Source: Mycolicibacterium arabiense (GTDB taxonomy: Bacteria > Actinomycetota > Actinomycetes > Mycobacteriales > Mycobacteriaceae). From it: a stretch of 64,000 nt of DNA. The notes below the pieces were generated by a model. The model was not told where the DNA came from. It ran no database searches and saw only the letters and a list, made by a program, of their open reading frames with translations. Shown here piece after piece: positions 24,544 to 32,928 of this stretch. Numbering within the stretch: position 1 is the stretch's first letter; the number at the start of each line of letters is the position of its first letter. The DNA lies in the NCBI RefSeq assembly GCF_010731815.2, contig NZ_AP022593.1, positions 4,712,001-4,776,000 of the forward strand, read 5' to 3'. Made by a program: the position numbers and the translations under genes.

Positions 24544-24576
24544 ATTCAGCCAGCCTGTTTCGGCTGTGGTGCGGCG

Positions 24577-25254
24577 TTACTTGTCGCTGGCGCGCTCGGC
24601 CTGACGCTTTTCCTTCTCGGCGTCAGCCAGGCTCTCGACCTTGTCGGCCTGGGCCCGCTTCTGCGCCGCTTCGGTGCGCTTGTCACGCGCATCGTCGCGC
24701 TTGGCCTCGGCGGCGTTGGTGACCGCCTTCTCCTGGGCGCGAATCGCGGACGTCTCTGCGCGACGTGCGTTCTCGGCCGACTGCACGCGCTTCTCGGCGA
24801 CCTCGTCGGCCTGCTTCTTCACCGCCGCGGCCCGCTGGGCTGCGGTCTGCGTTGCGGCACGCTTCTTCTCGTCGGCGGCCTGCCGGGCCTCGCTCATGCG
24901 ACGGTTCTTCTCGGCATGCGCGTCCTCAGCCTGCTCCTGAGCCTGCTCGCGCTTCGCCTCGAGCCGCTCGTCGGCCTGGCGACGCTTGGCCTCGGCCTCG
25001 GCCTCGAGAGTGGCTGCGCGTCCCAGGGTTTCGCTGCGCTCGACCAACGCCGACCCGCGTGCGGCGAGATCGGCATCGCCCAGGACGGATCCAACGGTCG
25101 AGTCCAAAGAGCCGAGCGAGCGCTCGTAGAACAGACGGGCGGGGGCTTCGGAGTCCCAACGCGAGACGACGCGGTCTTCGATCAGCTGCAAGGGAAACCG
25201 CGCGAGGGAGTACTGAAAGCGCAGGACGGCAAAGGGTATTTCGAGAATCTTCAT
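24577..25254 (-). CDS. coiled-coil protein, hypothetical (IF2-like by composition only)
   Basis: 225 residues. The first about 75 residues are a short folded segment (MKILEIPFAVLRFQYSLARF). The remainder is an almost uninterrupted, highly charged Ala/Glu/Lys/Arg helix predicted as coiled coil (about 90-225). Similar mycobacterial proteins have been labelled IF2-family from low-complexity similarity; I see no GTPase motif. The ATG at 25254 has AGGAG about 8 nt upstream; a GTG at 25284 overlapping the preceding stop is an alternative. It follows the CsbD-like gene directly, so the pair probably forms a stress-related operon. Confidence 0.72.
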   Translation of the reverse strand: MKILEIPFAVLRFQYSLARFPLQLIEDRVVSRWDSEAPARLFYERSLGSLDSTVGSVLGDADLAARGSALVERSETLGRAATLEAEAEAKRRQADERLEAKREQAQEQAEDAHAEKNRRMSEARQAADEKKRAATQTAAQRAAAVKKQADEVAEKRVQSAENARRAETSAIRAQEKAVTNAAEAKRDDARDKRTEAAQKRAQADKVESLADAEKEKRQAERASDK

Positions 25255-25280
25255 TGATGAACTCCTGTTGGGGTCGCTGC

Positions 25281-25838
25281 TCACGGTAGGTCGGCTTGGT
25301 CGGTCAATGCTTCGGCCTCGCGCCGCAACCGCGCCGCCTCGACCTCGGGTGCGGCTGCGTCACGTGCCGCTCGCTGGTGCTCGTCGAGGGCGCCGTCCAC
25401 CTGGTCGACGGCATTCTCGACCTTGGCGTCCTCGGCGGCCTTGGCGACCGCAGCCTTCTGCGCCGCCTCGGCCTCGGCCTGCGTGCGCTGGGCCGCAGCG
25501 TCGCGCTGGGCCGCTGCTTCCGCGGCTTGCTTCTGCGCTGCGGACTGCGCCCGCGCCTCGGTCTTGACTGCAGTGGTCTCGGCGTCGACCTCGCGGCGAG
25601 CCTCGAAGCTCTCCTTCTGCGCCTCGGCCTGCTGCTGGCGTGCCTGGTCGGCCTCGGCCTTGGCGACGGCCTCGACGCTGTTGGCTTCCTTGCGCTCCTG
25701 CGCCTGAGTCTGCTCAAGCTGGCCCTCGGCGGTGAGCGAGTCATTGCCCGTGACGGCTCCGGCGATCTCCTTCGCCTTGCCCTTCACGGAGTCGAACAGA
25801 CCCTTGCGTGCCTGGTCTGAAGTACTGTCGTCAGTCAT
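25281..25838 (-). CDS. CsbD-like stress protein with coiled-coil tail
   Basis: 185 residues. Residues about 10-50 match the CsbD pattern (GLFDSVKGKAKEIAGAVTGN followed by an EGQLEQ segment), a family of small general-stress proteins. The rest is Ala/Glu/Gln/Arg-rich and predicted coiled coil, much longer than the usual 60-70-residue CsbD. The ATG at 25838 has AAGGGGA 4 nt upstream. Its downstream partner has a similar helical tail, so the two may interact. The function is unknown. Confidence 0.78.
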   Translation of the reverse strand: MTDDSTSDQARKGLFDSVKGKAKEIAGAVTGNDSLTAEGQLEQTQAQERKEANSVEAVAKAEADQARQQQAEAQKESFEARREVDAETTAVKTEARAQSAAQKQAAEAAAQRDAAAQRTQAEAEAAQKAAVAKAAEDAKVENAVDQVDGALDEHQRAARDAAAPEVEAARLRREAEALTDQADLP

Positions 25839-25975
25839 CGGTCCCCTTTCGACCTCGGTGGAATCCAAGGCAGAATTGCTCAGTGGTGTCTGCGGAGTAA
25901 TTCCACGTGTGGAGAATGCGAAACCCCTCGTGATCTGCGCCACTCGGTGCTGCGCGACCCAGAAAAGGGAGCGGG

Positions 25976-25981
25976 TAGGTT
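25976..25981 (+). promoter_or_regulatory. leaderless promoter -10 of a TetR gene
   Basis: TAGGTT is followed by 6 nt and the ATG at 25988. No Shine-Dalgarno is present. Confidence 0.55.
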
Positions 25982-25987
25982 ACCCAC

Positions 25988-26596
25988 ATGGTCCGGCCTG
26001 CGCAGACGGCGCGCAGCGAGCGAACTCGCGATGCATTGCGTAGGGCTGCGTTGGTCCGATTCCTGGGCCAGGGCGTCGAGGACACGTCGGCCGAGCAAAT
26101 CTCCGCAGACGCCGGCGTCTCGCTGCGCACCTTCTACCGTCACTTCTCCTCCAAGCACGACCTGCTGTTCGCCGACTACGACGCCGGACTCGAGTGGTTC
26201 CGCACAGCCCTGGCCGAGCAGACGGGTGAGCAATCGCTGATCGATTCCGTCCACGCCGCGGTCATGGCGGCGCCGTACGACGTCGAAGCCGTGGCGAAGA
26301 TCGCCGAACTGCGTACCCAGGAACTCGACGCGGGGCGCATCGTGCGCCACGTGCGTCAGGTCGAGGCAGACTTCGCCGAGGCCGTCGAGGAGTACCTGAC
26401 CCGCACCGAGTCCCCGGGCGCGGACACCGACGACCGCCTGCGCGTGACGGTCACCGCCCGATGCGTCGCCGCGGCGGTCTTCGGCGCCATGGAGTTCTGG
26501 ATGCTCGACCCGAACCGGTCGCTGCCCGAACTGGCACGGCTGTGCCGCAAGGCCTTGGACTCGGTCGCCGCGGGGTTCGGCAGCGCCTTCGACTGA
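25988..26596 (+). CDS. TetR-family regulator
   Basis: A 202-residue TetR regulator. The DNA-binding part (about 10-55) includes TSAEQISADAGVSLRTFYRH followed by FSSKHDLL; the C-terminal part is helical with a MEFWML segment. It precedes an FAD oxidoreductase in the same direction by 48 bp. A 24-bp near-perfect palindrome overlaps its stop codon, so the oxidoreductase is its likely target, through an operator at the gene junction. It may be leaderless. Confidence 0.87.
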   Translation: MVRPAQTARSERTRDALRRAALVRFLGQGVEDTSAEQISADAGVSLRTFYRHFSSKHDLLFADYDAGLEWFRTALAEQTGEQSLIDSVHAAVMAAPYDVEAVAKIAELRTQELDAGRIVRHVRQVEADFAEAVEEYLTRTESPGADTDDRLRVTVTARCVAAAVFGAMEFWMLDPNRSLPELARLCRKALDSVAAGFGSAFD

Positions 26597-26619
26597 GTTT
26601 CGTCAATATTGACAAAACT
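26596..26619. promoter_or_regulatory. 24-bp palindromic operator before the FAD oxidoreductase
   Basis: The perfect core GTCAATATTGAC (26602-26613) extends to AGTTTC...AAAACT with a single mismatch in twelve base pairs. It overlaps the TetR stop and lies 25 bp before the next start, an excellent TetR operator candidate. Confidence 0.8.
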
Positions 26620-26644
26620 GAGTCGGCCTGTCAGCGTCGGTGCA

Positions 26645-28216
26645 ATGACGGACTTCGACGCGATCGTCGTCGGCGCGGGGCACAACGGACTCGCCGCGGC
26701 CGCCCTCCTGCAGCGGGCGGGACTGCGAACGCTTTGCGTGGACTCCAAGCTCTACGCGGGCGGCATGGCGTCGACGGTCGAGTTGTTCGACGGCTACGAA
26801 TTCGAGATCGCCGGCTCGCTGCAATTCCCGACCTCGGCGAAGGTGAGCGCCGAACTCGGCCTCGACGACCTGCCCACGGTGGACGTCGACGTCATGTCGG
26901 TGTCGTTGCGGGGGATCGGCGACGAGCCCGTCGTCTACTACAGCGACCCGATGCGAATGCTGACCCACCTCAACGACGTTCACGGTGCCGAGGCGGTCAA
27001 CGGCATGGCCGGCCTGATGGCCTGGAGCCAGGCGCCGACGCGCGCGCTCGGCCGCTTCGAGGCGGGCATGCCACCGAAGACCCTCGACGAGATGTACGCC
27101 TGCGCGACAGGAGAATTCGAGCGTTCGGCGATCACCGACATGCTGTTCGGTTCGGTGACCGACGTCCTGGACCGCTATCTTCCCGACGCCGAGAAGCACG
27201 GCGCACTGCGCGGCATGCTGGCCTTCCTCGCCATCAACACCACCTACCGGGGTCCGGCAACACCGGGCAGCGCGGCCGCGCTGGCGTTCGGCCTGGCCGT
27301 ACCCGATGAGAACGCCAAGCTCATGAAGAAGCTGAGGGGCGGAATCGGTGCGCTGACCGCGCATCTCGTCGACACGCTGGTCGGCGGGGGTGGGGAACTC
27401 CGGCTGCGCGCCAAGGTGAAGGAGATCCTGGTCGCCGACGGTCGCGTGACGGGTGTCCGGCTCAACGACGGAACGACGGTGCACGCCGGCGTGGTGGTCT
27501 CCGGCGTTGCACCCGACCTCACCGTGAACTCGCTCGTCGACCCGGCCGCCATGCCGGCGGAGGTGCGCGAGCGCTACGCGCGCATCGACCACCGCGGCAG
27601 CTACCTGCAGATGCACTTCGCGCTCGACGGCATGCCGACCTTCGCCGAGCCGTACGAGATGCTCAACGACCCCGAGATGCAAACTGCCGTCGGCCTGTTC
27701 AGCAGCCCCGAGGAACTACAGCAGCAGTGGCAGGACTGCCGGCGCGGCATCGTGCCCGCCGATCCGGCGATCGCGATGCAGTTCCCGTCGGTACACGACC
27801 CAGGGCTGGCGCCCCCGGGCAAGCACGCGGTCTCGGCGTTCTCCATGTGGTTTCCCGTCGAGGGTGCGGCAGCAGGTGACACCGGCTACGGCCACCGCAA
27901 GGCCGAGATGGGGCGTCGGGTCGTCGAGAAGATCAACAGGGTGGCACCCGACTTCGAGTCGAAGATCCTCCGCTATACGACGTTCACGCCGAAGCACATG
28001 GGCACGATGTTCGGTGCCCCCGGCGGTGACTACTGTCACGGCCTGATCCACCCCGAGCAGATGGGGCCCAATCGGCCCGGCCCCACGGGGTACGTCGATC
28101 AGCCCATCCCCATCCGCGGGTTGTACCTCGGCAGCGCGGGATGCCATGGCGGACCGGGCATCACGTTCATCCCGGGTTACAACGCCGCACACGCCGCGCT
28201 GGCGGACCTGCACTAG
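26645..28216 (+). CDS. FAD-dependent NAD(P)-binding oxidoreductase, phytoene-dehydrogenase-like
   Basis: A 523-residue flavoprotein of the phytoene desaturase/amine oxidase superfamily. The N-terminal FAD motif is VVGAGHNGLAAAALLQRAG (about 7-25) with an acidic/Asp end. A C-terminal motif, LYLGSAGCHGGPGITFIPGY (about 492-511), resembles the FAD-ribityl contact of carotenoid desaturases and retinol saturases. There is no carotenoid cluster here, so the substrate may be another polyene or lipid. It is preceded by a TetR gene and a clear palindromic operator. Confidence 0.85.
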   Translation: MTDFDAIVVGAGHNGLAAAALLQRAGLRTLCVDSKLYAGGMASTVELFDGYEFEIAGSLQFPTSAKVSAELGLDDLPTVDVDVMSVSLRGIGDEPVVYYSDPMRMLTHLNDVHGAEAVNGMAGLMAWSQAPTRALGRFEAGMPPKTLDEMYACATGEFERSAITDMLFGSVTDVLDRYLPDAEKHGALRGMLAFLAINTTYRGPATPGSAAALAFGLAVPDENAKLMKKLRGGIGALTAHLVDTLVGGGGELRLRAKVKEILVADGRVTGVRLNDGTTVHAGVVVSGVAPDLTVNSLVDPAAMPAEVRERYARIDHRGSYLQMHFALDGMPTFAEPYEMLNDPEMQTAVGLFSSPEELQQQWQDCRRGIVPADPAIAMQFPSVHDPGLAPPGKHAVSAFSMWFPVEGAAAGDTGYGHRKAEMGRRVVEKINRVAPDFESKILRYTTFTPKHMGTMFGAPGGDYCHGLIHPEQMGPNRPGPTGYVDQPIPIRGLYLGSAGCHGGPGITFIPGYNAAHAALADLH

Positions 28217-28234
28217 ACCGCGGCGGGCACCACG

Positions 28235-28588
28235 TCAGTCGGTGCGGTTGTTCAGCTCGGCCATCCAGTCGGCAGGCACGCGCTCGCGCGGCCCGGGCAC
28301 CGTCTGTGCCGCCGGGTGGCTGTCGGGCGCGGCGAGTTCCGGGCCCTCGTAGTACGCATTCTCGGAGTAGTCCCAGAACCAGTCCTCACCGGGCTCGAAC
28401 GACTGGATGATCGGGTGGCCGGTGGAACGCCAGTGCGCGGCGGCGTGGCGGGCCAGCGAGTCGTCGCAGCACCCGACGTGACCGCACGCCGCGCAGCGGC
28501 GCAGGTGCACCCACCACCCGCCGTCGGCGTCGCACTCTGCGCATCCCGTACCGCTCGGCGGGACGGTCGGGTCAACGGCATTGGTCAT
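28235..28588 (-). CDS. UBP-type zinc finger protein
   Basis: 117 residues with one zf-UBP domain (about 14-66): cysteines in CAEC, CAACG and CC, followed by histidines in LARHAAAHWRSTGHP, fit the Cys/His ligand set. In eukaryotes this domain binds the ubiquitin C-terminus; in actinobacteria the role is unknown. The C-terminal part (DWFWDYSENAYYEGPEL) is acidic and aromatic. A -10 TACGCT lies 7 nt before the ATG (28601-28596), so the mRNA is probably leaderless. Confidence 0.88.
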   Translation of the reverse strand: MTNAVDPTVPPSGTGCAECDADGGWWVHLRRCAACGHVGCCDDSLARHAAAHWRSTGHPIIQSFEPGEDWFWDYSENAYYEGPELAAPDSHPAAQTVPGPRERVPADWMAELNNRTD

Positions 28589-28609
28589 GTGAGACAGCGT
28601 AATCCCGCC

Positions 28610-30115
28610 TTACTTCTTCTCGCGCCATGCCCGTTCGAACGGTAGCCGCCAGGCGTTCGGCGCAATCAGCTGATGGATGGCGTTGGGGCCCCAGGTGCCC
28701 GGCTGGTAGAGCTTCACCGGCGGCGGATCCTGCAGCAGCGGCATCGACCGATCCCACAGCGATTCGATGCCCTCGGCGGTGGTGAACAAGGTGTGGTCGC
28801 CGCGCATGGCGTCGAGGATCAGCCGCTCGTACGCCTCCAGCACGTCGTCCTCGTACTCGGTCTCCTGCGTCGAGAACTGCATGGACAGCTTCTCCAGCTT
28901 CATCCCCGGCCCCGGCCGCTTGCCGTAGAACGACAGCGACACCTTCGAGTTGTCGGCGAGGTCGAAGGTCAGGTGGTCGGGGCCCTGCGATCCGACGCCC
29001 GAGCCCGCCGGGAACATCGTGCGCGGCGCCTCCTTGAACGCGATCGAGATGATCCGCTGCCCCTCGGCCATTCTCTTGCCGGTGCGCAGATAGATCGGCA
29101 CACCGGCCCAGCGCCAGTTGTCGATGCCCACCTTGAGCGCGATGAACGTCTCGGTCTCGGAGTCGCGCGCGACGCCGTCCTCGGTGCGGTAGCCCGCGTA
29201 CTGCCCGCGGACCACCTTCGAGGTGTCAATCGGCAGCATCGATCGGAAGACCTTGTTCTTCTCCTCGCTGATCGCGCGCGGCTCCAGCGCCGTGGGCGGT
29301 TCCATGACGACGAAGGCCATCACCTGGAACAGGTGCGTGACCACCATGTCCTTGAAGGCGCCGGTGCTCTCGTAGAAGTTGGCCCGCTGGTCGAGTCCCA
29401 GCTTCTCGGGGATGTCGATCTGAATGTGGTCGATGAAATTGCGGTTCCAGATCGGCTCGAACAGGCCGTTGGCGAAGCGGAACGCCAGGATGTTCTGCGC
29501 GGCCTCCTTGCCGAGGAAGTGGTCGATCCGGAAGATCTGCCGCTCCCGGAAGGTCTGGTGCACGAACTCGTTGAGTTCGATGGCGCTGTCGAGGTCGGTG
29601 CCGAACGGCTTCTCCATCACGACCCGCGAGCGGTCCACCAAATCCGCGTCGCGGAGCATCGTGATCACGGCGCGCGCAGCCTTGGGTGGCACCGAAAGAT
29701 AATGCAGGCGTTGCGCTTCGCTCCCGAGGTCGTTCTCCGCGGCCTTGACCGCCGTGGCCAGCGCCTCGGGGCCGGCGCCCTGGGGTACGTAGGTGATGCG
29801 GTTGGCAAAGCCGGCCCACTGCTCGTCGGTCAGCGGATGCGTACCGAACGCCTCCACCGCCTCCTTGGTCAGCGCCCGGAACTCGTCGTCGGTCAGGTCT
29901 TCGAGCGACGTGCCGACCACGCGGATCTTCGGCGCCAGCGACGATTCGACCAGATACGCCATGCCAGGCAGCAGCTTGCGCTTGGCCAGGTCTCCCGTCG
30001 CCCCGAAGAGGACGATGACGTGTGGCGCCAGCGCGGCCTCCTCTCGACGTTGCGGGCGTGCGCCGGGCGCGGGGTAGGCGATGGTCTGCGCTTCGTTCGG
30101 CTTGTCTGTGGCCAC
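28610..30115 (-). CDS. zwf: glucose-6-phosphate 1-dehydrogenase
   Basis: Oxidises glucose-6-phosphate to 6-phosphogluconolactone with NADP+, the entry step of the oxidative pentose phosphate pathway. The 501-residue protein has the coenzyme motif GATGDLAKRKLLPG (about 39-52) and the active-site signature RIDHFLGKEA with its catalytic His (about 195-204), plus EKPFG for substrate binding. The start is GTG at 30115. It stands alone rather than in the usual tal-zwf-opcA cluster, so it may be a second isozyme. Confidence 0.95.
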   Translation of the reverse strand: MATDKPNEAQTIAYPAPGARPQRREEAALAPHVIVLFGATGDLAKRKLLPGMAYLVESSLAPKIRVVGTSLEDLTDDEFRALTKEAVEAFGTHPLTDEQWAGFANRITYVPQGAGPEALATAVKAAENDLGSEAQRLHYLSVPPKAARAVITMLRDADLVDRSRVVMEKPFGTDLDSAIELNEFVHQTFRERQIFRIDHFLGKEAAQNILAFRFANGLFEPIWNRNFIDHIQIDIPEKLGLDQRANFYESTGAFKDMVVTHLFQVMAFVVMEPPTALEPRAISEEKNKVFRSMLPIDTSKVVRGQYAGYRTEDGVARDSETETFIALKVGIDNWRWAGVPIYLRTGKRMAEGQRIISIAFKEAPRTMFPAGSGVGSQGPDHLTFDLADNSKVSLSFYGKRPGPGMKLEKLSMQFSTQETEYEDDVLEAYERLILDAMRGDHTLFTTAEGIESLWDRSMPLLQDPPPVKLYQPGTWGPNAIHQLIAPNAWRLPFERAWREKK

Positions 30116-30189
30116 GCGTCGATGCTTCCACTCCGAGGTGAACGGCGCAGCACGCTGACGAAAGCGCTCGCCGACGAGCGTCGGGTGGT

Positions 30190-30195
30190 TACTGT
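30190..30195 (+). promoter_or_regulatory. leaderless promoter -10 of SRPBCC gene 1
   Basis: TACTGT followed by 6 nt and the ATG at 30202. Confidence 0.55.
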
Positions 30196-30201
30196 CACCG
30201 C

Positions 30202-30648
30202 ATGGCAGTCAGCGACTCACGCGAAGTGGTCATCGAAGCAACGCCCGAGGAGATCATGGACGTGATCGCCGACGTGAAGTCGGCGCCGGACTGGTCGTCC
30301 CAGCATCAAGGGGCCGAGATCCTCGAGGAGGACGCCAACGGCAGGCCCGGCAAGGTGAAACTAAAGCTCAAGACCATGGGCATCTCCGACGAGCAGGTCG
30401 TCCAGTACTCCTGGACCGACACCAGCGCCAGCTGGAAGCTGGTCAGCTCCAGCCAACTCAAGACCCAGGACGCCAGCTACACGCTGACCCCGGACGGCGC
30501 CAAGACGAAGGTCAGGTTCGAGATCACCGTCGACCCGTCGGTGCCGATTCCGGGTTTCGTGCTGAAGCGGGCGATGAAGGGCGGTCTGGAAGCCGCCACC
30601 GATGGTTTGCGCAAACAGGTCATGAAGGTCAAGAAGAGCAAGGGCTGA
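30202..30648 (+). CDS. SRPBCC (START-like) family protein, tandem copy 1
   Basis: A 148-residue polyketide-cyclase/SRPBCC protein, a hydrophobic-cavity fold that binds or modifies lipids. The family start EVVIEATPEEIMDVIADVKS and the strand QYSWTDTSASWKLVSSSQ are shared with the next two genes. By order the three match Rv0854, Rv0856 and Rv0857 of M. tuberculosis. A -10 box 6 nt before the ATG implies a leaderless transcript. No ligand is known. Confidence 0.87.
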   Translation: MAVSDSREVVIEATPEEIMDVIADVKSAPDWSSQHQGAEILEEDANGRPGKVKLKLKTMGISDEQVVQYSWTDTSASWKLVSSSQLKTQDASYTLTPDGAKTKVRFEITVDPSVPIPGFVLKRAMKGGLEAATDGLRKQVMKVKKSKG

Positions 30649-30676
30649 TCTCGGTTTCACCGCGACGTTCGCTGGC

Positions 30677-30682
30677 TATCGT
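30677..30682 (+). promoter_or_regulatory. leaderless promoter -10 of SRPBCC gene 2
   Basis: TATCGT followed by 6 nt and the ATG at 30689, giving the second copy its own promoter. Confidence 0.55.
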
Positions 30683-30688
30683 CCTTGC

Positions 30689-31129
30689 ATGGCCGTAACC
30701 GAATCCCGCGACATCACGATCGAAGCGACACCCGAGGAGATCATGGAGGTCTTGATCGACCTCGAATCGCTGCCGGAGTGGTCGTCGGCGCACCAGAAGA
30801 TCGAGGTCCTCGAACGCGACGCCGAGGGTAGGCCGAGCAAGTCCCGACAGGTCGTCAAGATCGTCGGAGTCAGCGACGAGCAGGTGCTGTCCTACACCGT
30901 CTACGACGACGGCGTCGGGTGGACCCTCGACGAGTCCAAACAGCAACGCGCACAGGATGGTCGGTACACGCTGACCCCGGACGGCGATTCGACCAAGGTG
31001 CGGTTCGAGCTGACCGTGGATCCGACCGTGCCGCTGCCCGGCTTCCTCGTCAGGAAGGGCGCGAACGGCTTGATGGACACCGCCACCAAGGGCCTGCGCA
31101 AGCGGGTGCTGGAGAAGAAGGGGAAGTAG
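30689..31129 (+). CDS. SRPBCC (START-like) family protein, tandem copy 2
   Basis: 146 residues, closely related to the gene before it (DITIEATPEEIMEVLIDLES, YTLTPDGDSTKVRFELTVDP, VPLPGFLVRKG). It probably has its own leaderless promoter 40 bp after copy 1 and is followed 5 bp later by copy 3. A small hydrophobic ligand-binding protein by fold; function unknown. Confidence 0.87.
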   Translation: MAVTESRDITIEATPEEIMEVLIDLESLPEWSSAHQKIEVLERDAEGRPSKSRQVVKIVGVSDEQVLSYTVYDDGVGWTLDESKQQRAQDGRYTLTPDGDSTKVRFELTVDPTVPLPGFLVRKGANGLMDTATKGLRKRVLEKKGK

Positions 31130-31134
31130 CCAGT

Positions 31135-31572
31135 GTGGCCGTGAGGGCGTCGCGGGAGGAACTCTTCGACGCCTCGCCGGAGGCGATCCTCGACGCGATC
31201 GCCGACATCGACGAGGTGCCGCAATGGTCGACGCTGCACCGCGACGCCGAGGTACTCGACCGGCACCCCGACGGTAGGCCGCACCACGTCAGGGCCACGC
31301 TGAAGATCATGGGCATCACCGACAGGGAAGTGCTCGAATACCACTGGGGTGACGACTGGGTGGTTTGGGATGCCGCCGAGACGTTCCAGCAGCGCGGTCA
31401 GCACGGCGAGTACAACCTGACCCGCCTCGGCGACCAGACCCGGGTGCGGTTCGACCTGATCATCGACCTGGCCGCACCAGTCCCGGAGTTCCTGATCAAG
31501 CGGGCCAGGAAGCTCGTTCTCGACGTGGCCGTCGACAGGCTGCGCTGCCGCGTCACGCGTAACCACGGCTGA
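31135..31572 (+). CDS. SRPBCC (START-like) family protein, tandem copy 3
   Basis: 145 residues, the most divergent of the three paralogues (EELFDASPEAILDAIADIDE, VRFDLIIDLAAPVPEFLIKR). The GTG at 31135 is preceded by GGGGAAG, which overlaps the end of copy 2, so it is translated from the copy 2 transcript. The conserved trio suggests specialised ligands or a hetero-oligomer. Confidence 0.85.
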   Translation: MAVRASREELFDASPEAILDAIADIDEVPQWSTLHRDAEVLDRHPDGRPHHVRATLKIMGITDREVLEYHWGDDWVVWDAAETFQQRGQHGEYNLTRLGDQTRVRFDLIIDLAAPVPEFLIKRARKLVLDVAVDRLRCRVTRNHG

Positions 31573-31603
31573 CCCGTGATCCGCTCGCGATGAGCGAAAG
31601 GGA

Positions 31604-32563
31604 ATGTCCGCGGGCATGCACTCGGTTGTGCCGGACATGTCAACCGGAGTAGTGCTGCATCGGAGCAAGACGGCAAGCAACGCAGTCGACGACTTCGTCG
31701 CCCAGGCCCGGGAGGCCTTCGCATTGGGCGTCCGGCAGGTGTGGATCGCTCAGCAATTCGACCACGACGCGATCTCGCTGGCCGGTCTGATGGGCGCCGC
31801 GGTGCCCGGGCTCGGCGTGGGGACCTTCGTGGTGCCGGTCAACCCGCGGCACCCCCTGGTGATCGCGTCGGCGGCCCAGACCGCGCAGGCGGCGTCGCAC
31901 GGGAACTTCAGCCTCGGGTTGGGCCTCGGCGCGCACCGGGTGGAGGAAGCGGCATTCGGCATCGCCGCGCCCAACACCGTGCAACGCCTCCGTGAACACC
32001 TTCAGGTACTCCGCTCGATCAACGAGACCGGCTCGGTCGACTTCCACGGCAGTGAGTTCACCGCCGCCCCGGAGTGGCCCGTCGCGCTCCCCGGCGGCAC
32101 GCCGATCCCGGTGTACGTGGCGGCCATGGGGCCCAAGGCGCTTCACGTCACCGGCGAACTCGCCGACGGCACATTGCCGTACCTCGCCGGGCCTCGCACG
32201 ATCAGCGAGTTCATCGCACCCACGATTGGGCAGGCGGCAGCGGAGGCGGGCAGGCCGTCGCCGCGCATCATCGCCGCGGTCCCGGTCGTCGTCACCGACG
32301 ATCCCGACGCCGGCCGGGCCGCGGCAGCCGAGACACTAGCGTTCTACGCCACGATTCCGTCGTATCAGAAGGTCATCGCGCGCGAGGGCGTCGACTCGGT
32401 TGCCGATCTCGCCGCGGTGGGCTCTGCGACGGCCGCAGCGGAACAGCTGCTGCGCTACCGGGATGCGGGCGCCACCGACCTCGTGCTCAGCCCGCTGATG
32501 GGCACCGACGACGATCCGCGCCGCCTGTGGGAGGTCGCAGCCGCATTGACCGATGGTAGCTAG
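31604..32563 (+). CDS. LLM-class (F420/FMN-dependent) oxidoreductase
   Basis: A luciferase-like monooxygenase family protein of up to 319 residues with a TIM-barrel fold. Typical segments are VRQVWIAQQFDHDAISLAGL, GTFVVPVNPRHPLVIASAAQ and a GLGLGAH phosphate/cofactor loop near 105. In mycobacteria many of these use cofactor F420. The start may be ATG 31604 (AAAGGGA upstream) or ATG 31637 (MSTGVVLHR), where the conserved barrel begins. The substrate is unknown. Confidence 0.85.
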   Translation: MSAGMHSVVPDMSTGVVLHRSKTASNAVDDFVAQAREAFALGVRQVWIAQQFDHDAISLAGLMGAAVPGLGVGTFVVPVNPRHPLVIASAAQTAQAASHGNFSLGLGLGAHRVEEAAFGIAAPNTVQRLREHLQVLRSINETGSVDFHGSEFTAAPEWPVALPGGTPIPVYVAAMGPKALHVTGELADGTLPYLAGPRTISEFIAPTIGQAAAEAGRPSPRIIAAVPVVVTDDPDAGRAAAAETLAFYATIPSYQKVIAREGVDSVADLAAVGSATAAAEQLLRYRDAGATDLVLSPLMGTDDDPRRLWEVAAALTDGS

Positions 32564-32628
32564 CCGGTAGGCCGGATTGGGTGCCAGCAGCGAGGCGCGC
32601 GACCGCGGCGCCGACGATCGTAGGAGTC

Positions 32629-32928
32629 ATGAAAACACTTCTCGCATCCGTCGCCATCGCAGGTTCCGTCTTCGCCGGCGCCATCGGCATCGCCGCACCC
32701 GCACTCGCCGCACCGCTCGGCGGACAATCCGCCGCCGACGCGGTCAGCAGCCTGCACGCCCGCGGCTACGACGTCCAGGTCCAGGGCGACACCGAAGCGC
32801 CCCTGTCGGAGTGCATCGCAACGCAGGTCAGTGGACTGTCGGGCTCCGACGCCAACGGCCAGTCCGGAGTGCCCGCCGGATCGACGGTCTACGTGACGGT
32901 GTCGTGCGACGACGACTACGACGAGTGA
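32629..32928 (+). CDS. secreted PASTA-like small protein (paralogue 3)
   Basis: A 99-residue exported protein: a Sec signal peptide ending ...APALAAPLG, then a PASTA-like core (GGQSAADAVSSLHARGYDVQ) and two cysteines (SECIATQ and VSCDDD), ending in an acidic DDDYDE. It shares layout and motifs with the genes at 18633 and 19218 but lacks their long helical tail. The ATG at 32629 has TAGGAG 3 nt upstream. Its stop abuts the dapC stop convergently, with no space between. Confidence 0.8.
   Translation: MKTLLASVAIAGSVFAGAIGIAAPALAAPLGGQSAADAVSSLHARGYDVQVQGDTEAPLSECIATQVSGLSGSDANGQSGVPAGSTVYVTVSCDDDYDE

Noticed and set aside
28673..30265. 530-codon open frame antisense to zwf
   Set aside because: zwf motifs are intact on the minus strand; the plus frame is a codon-bias shadow.
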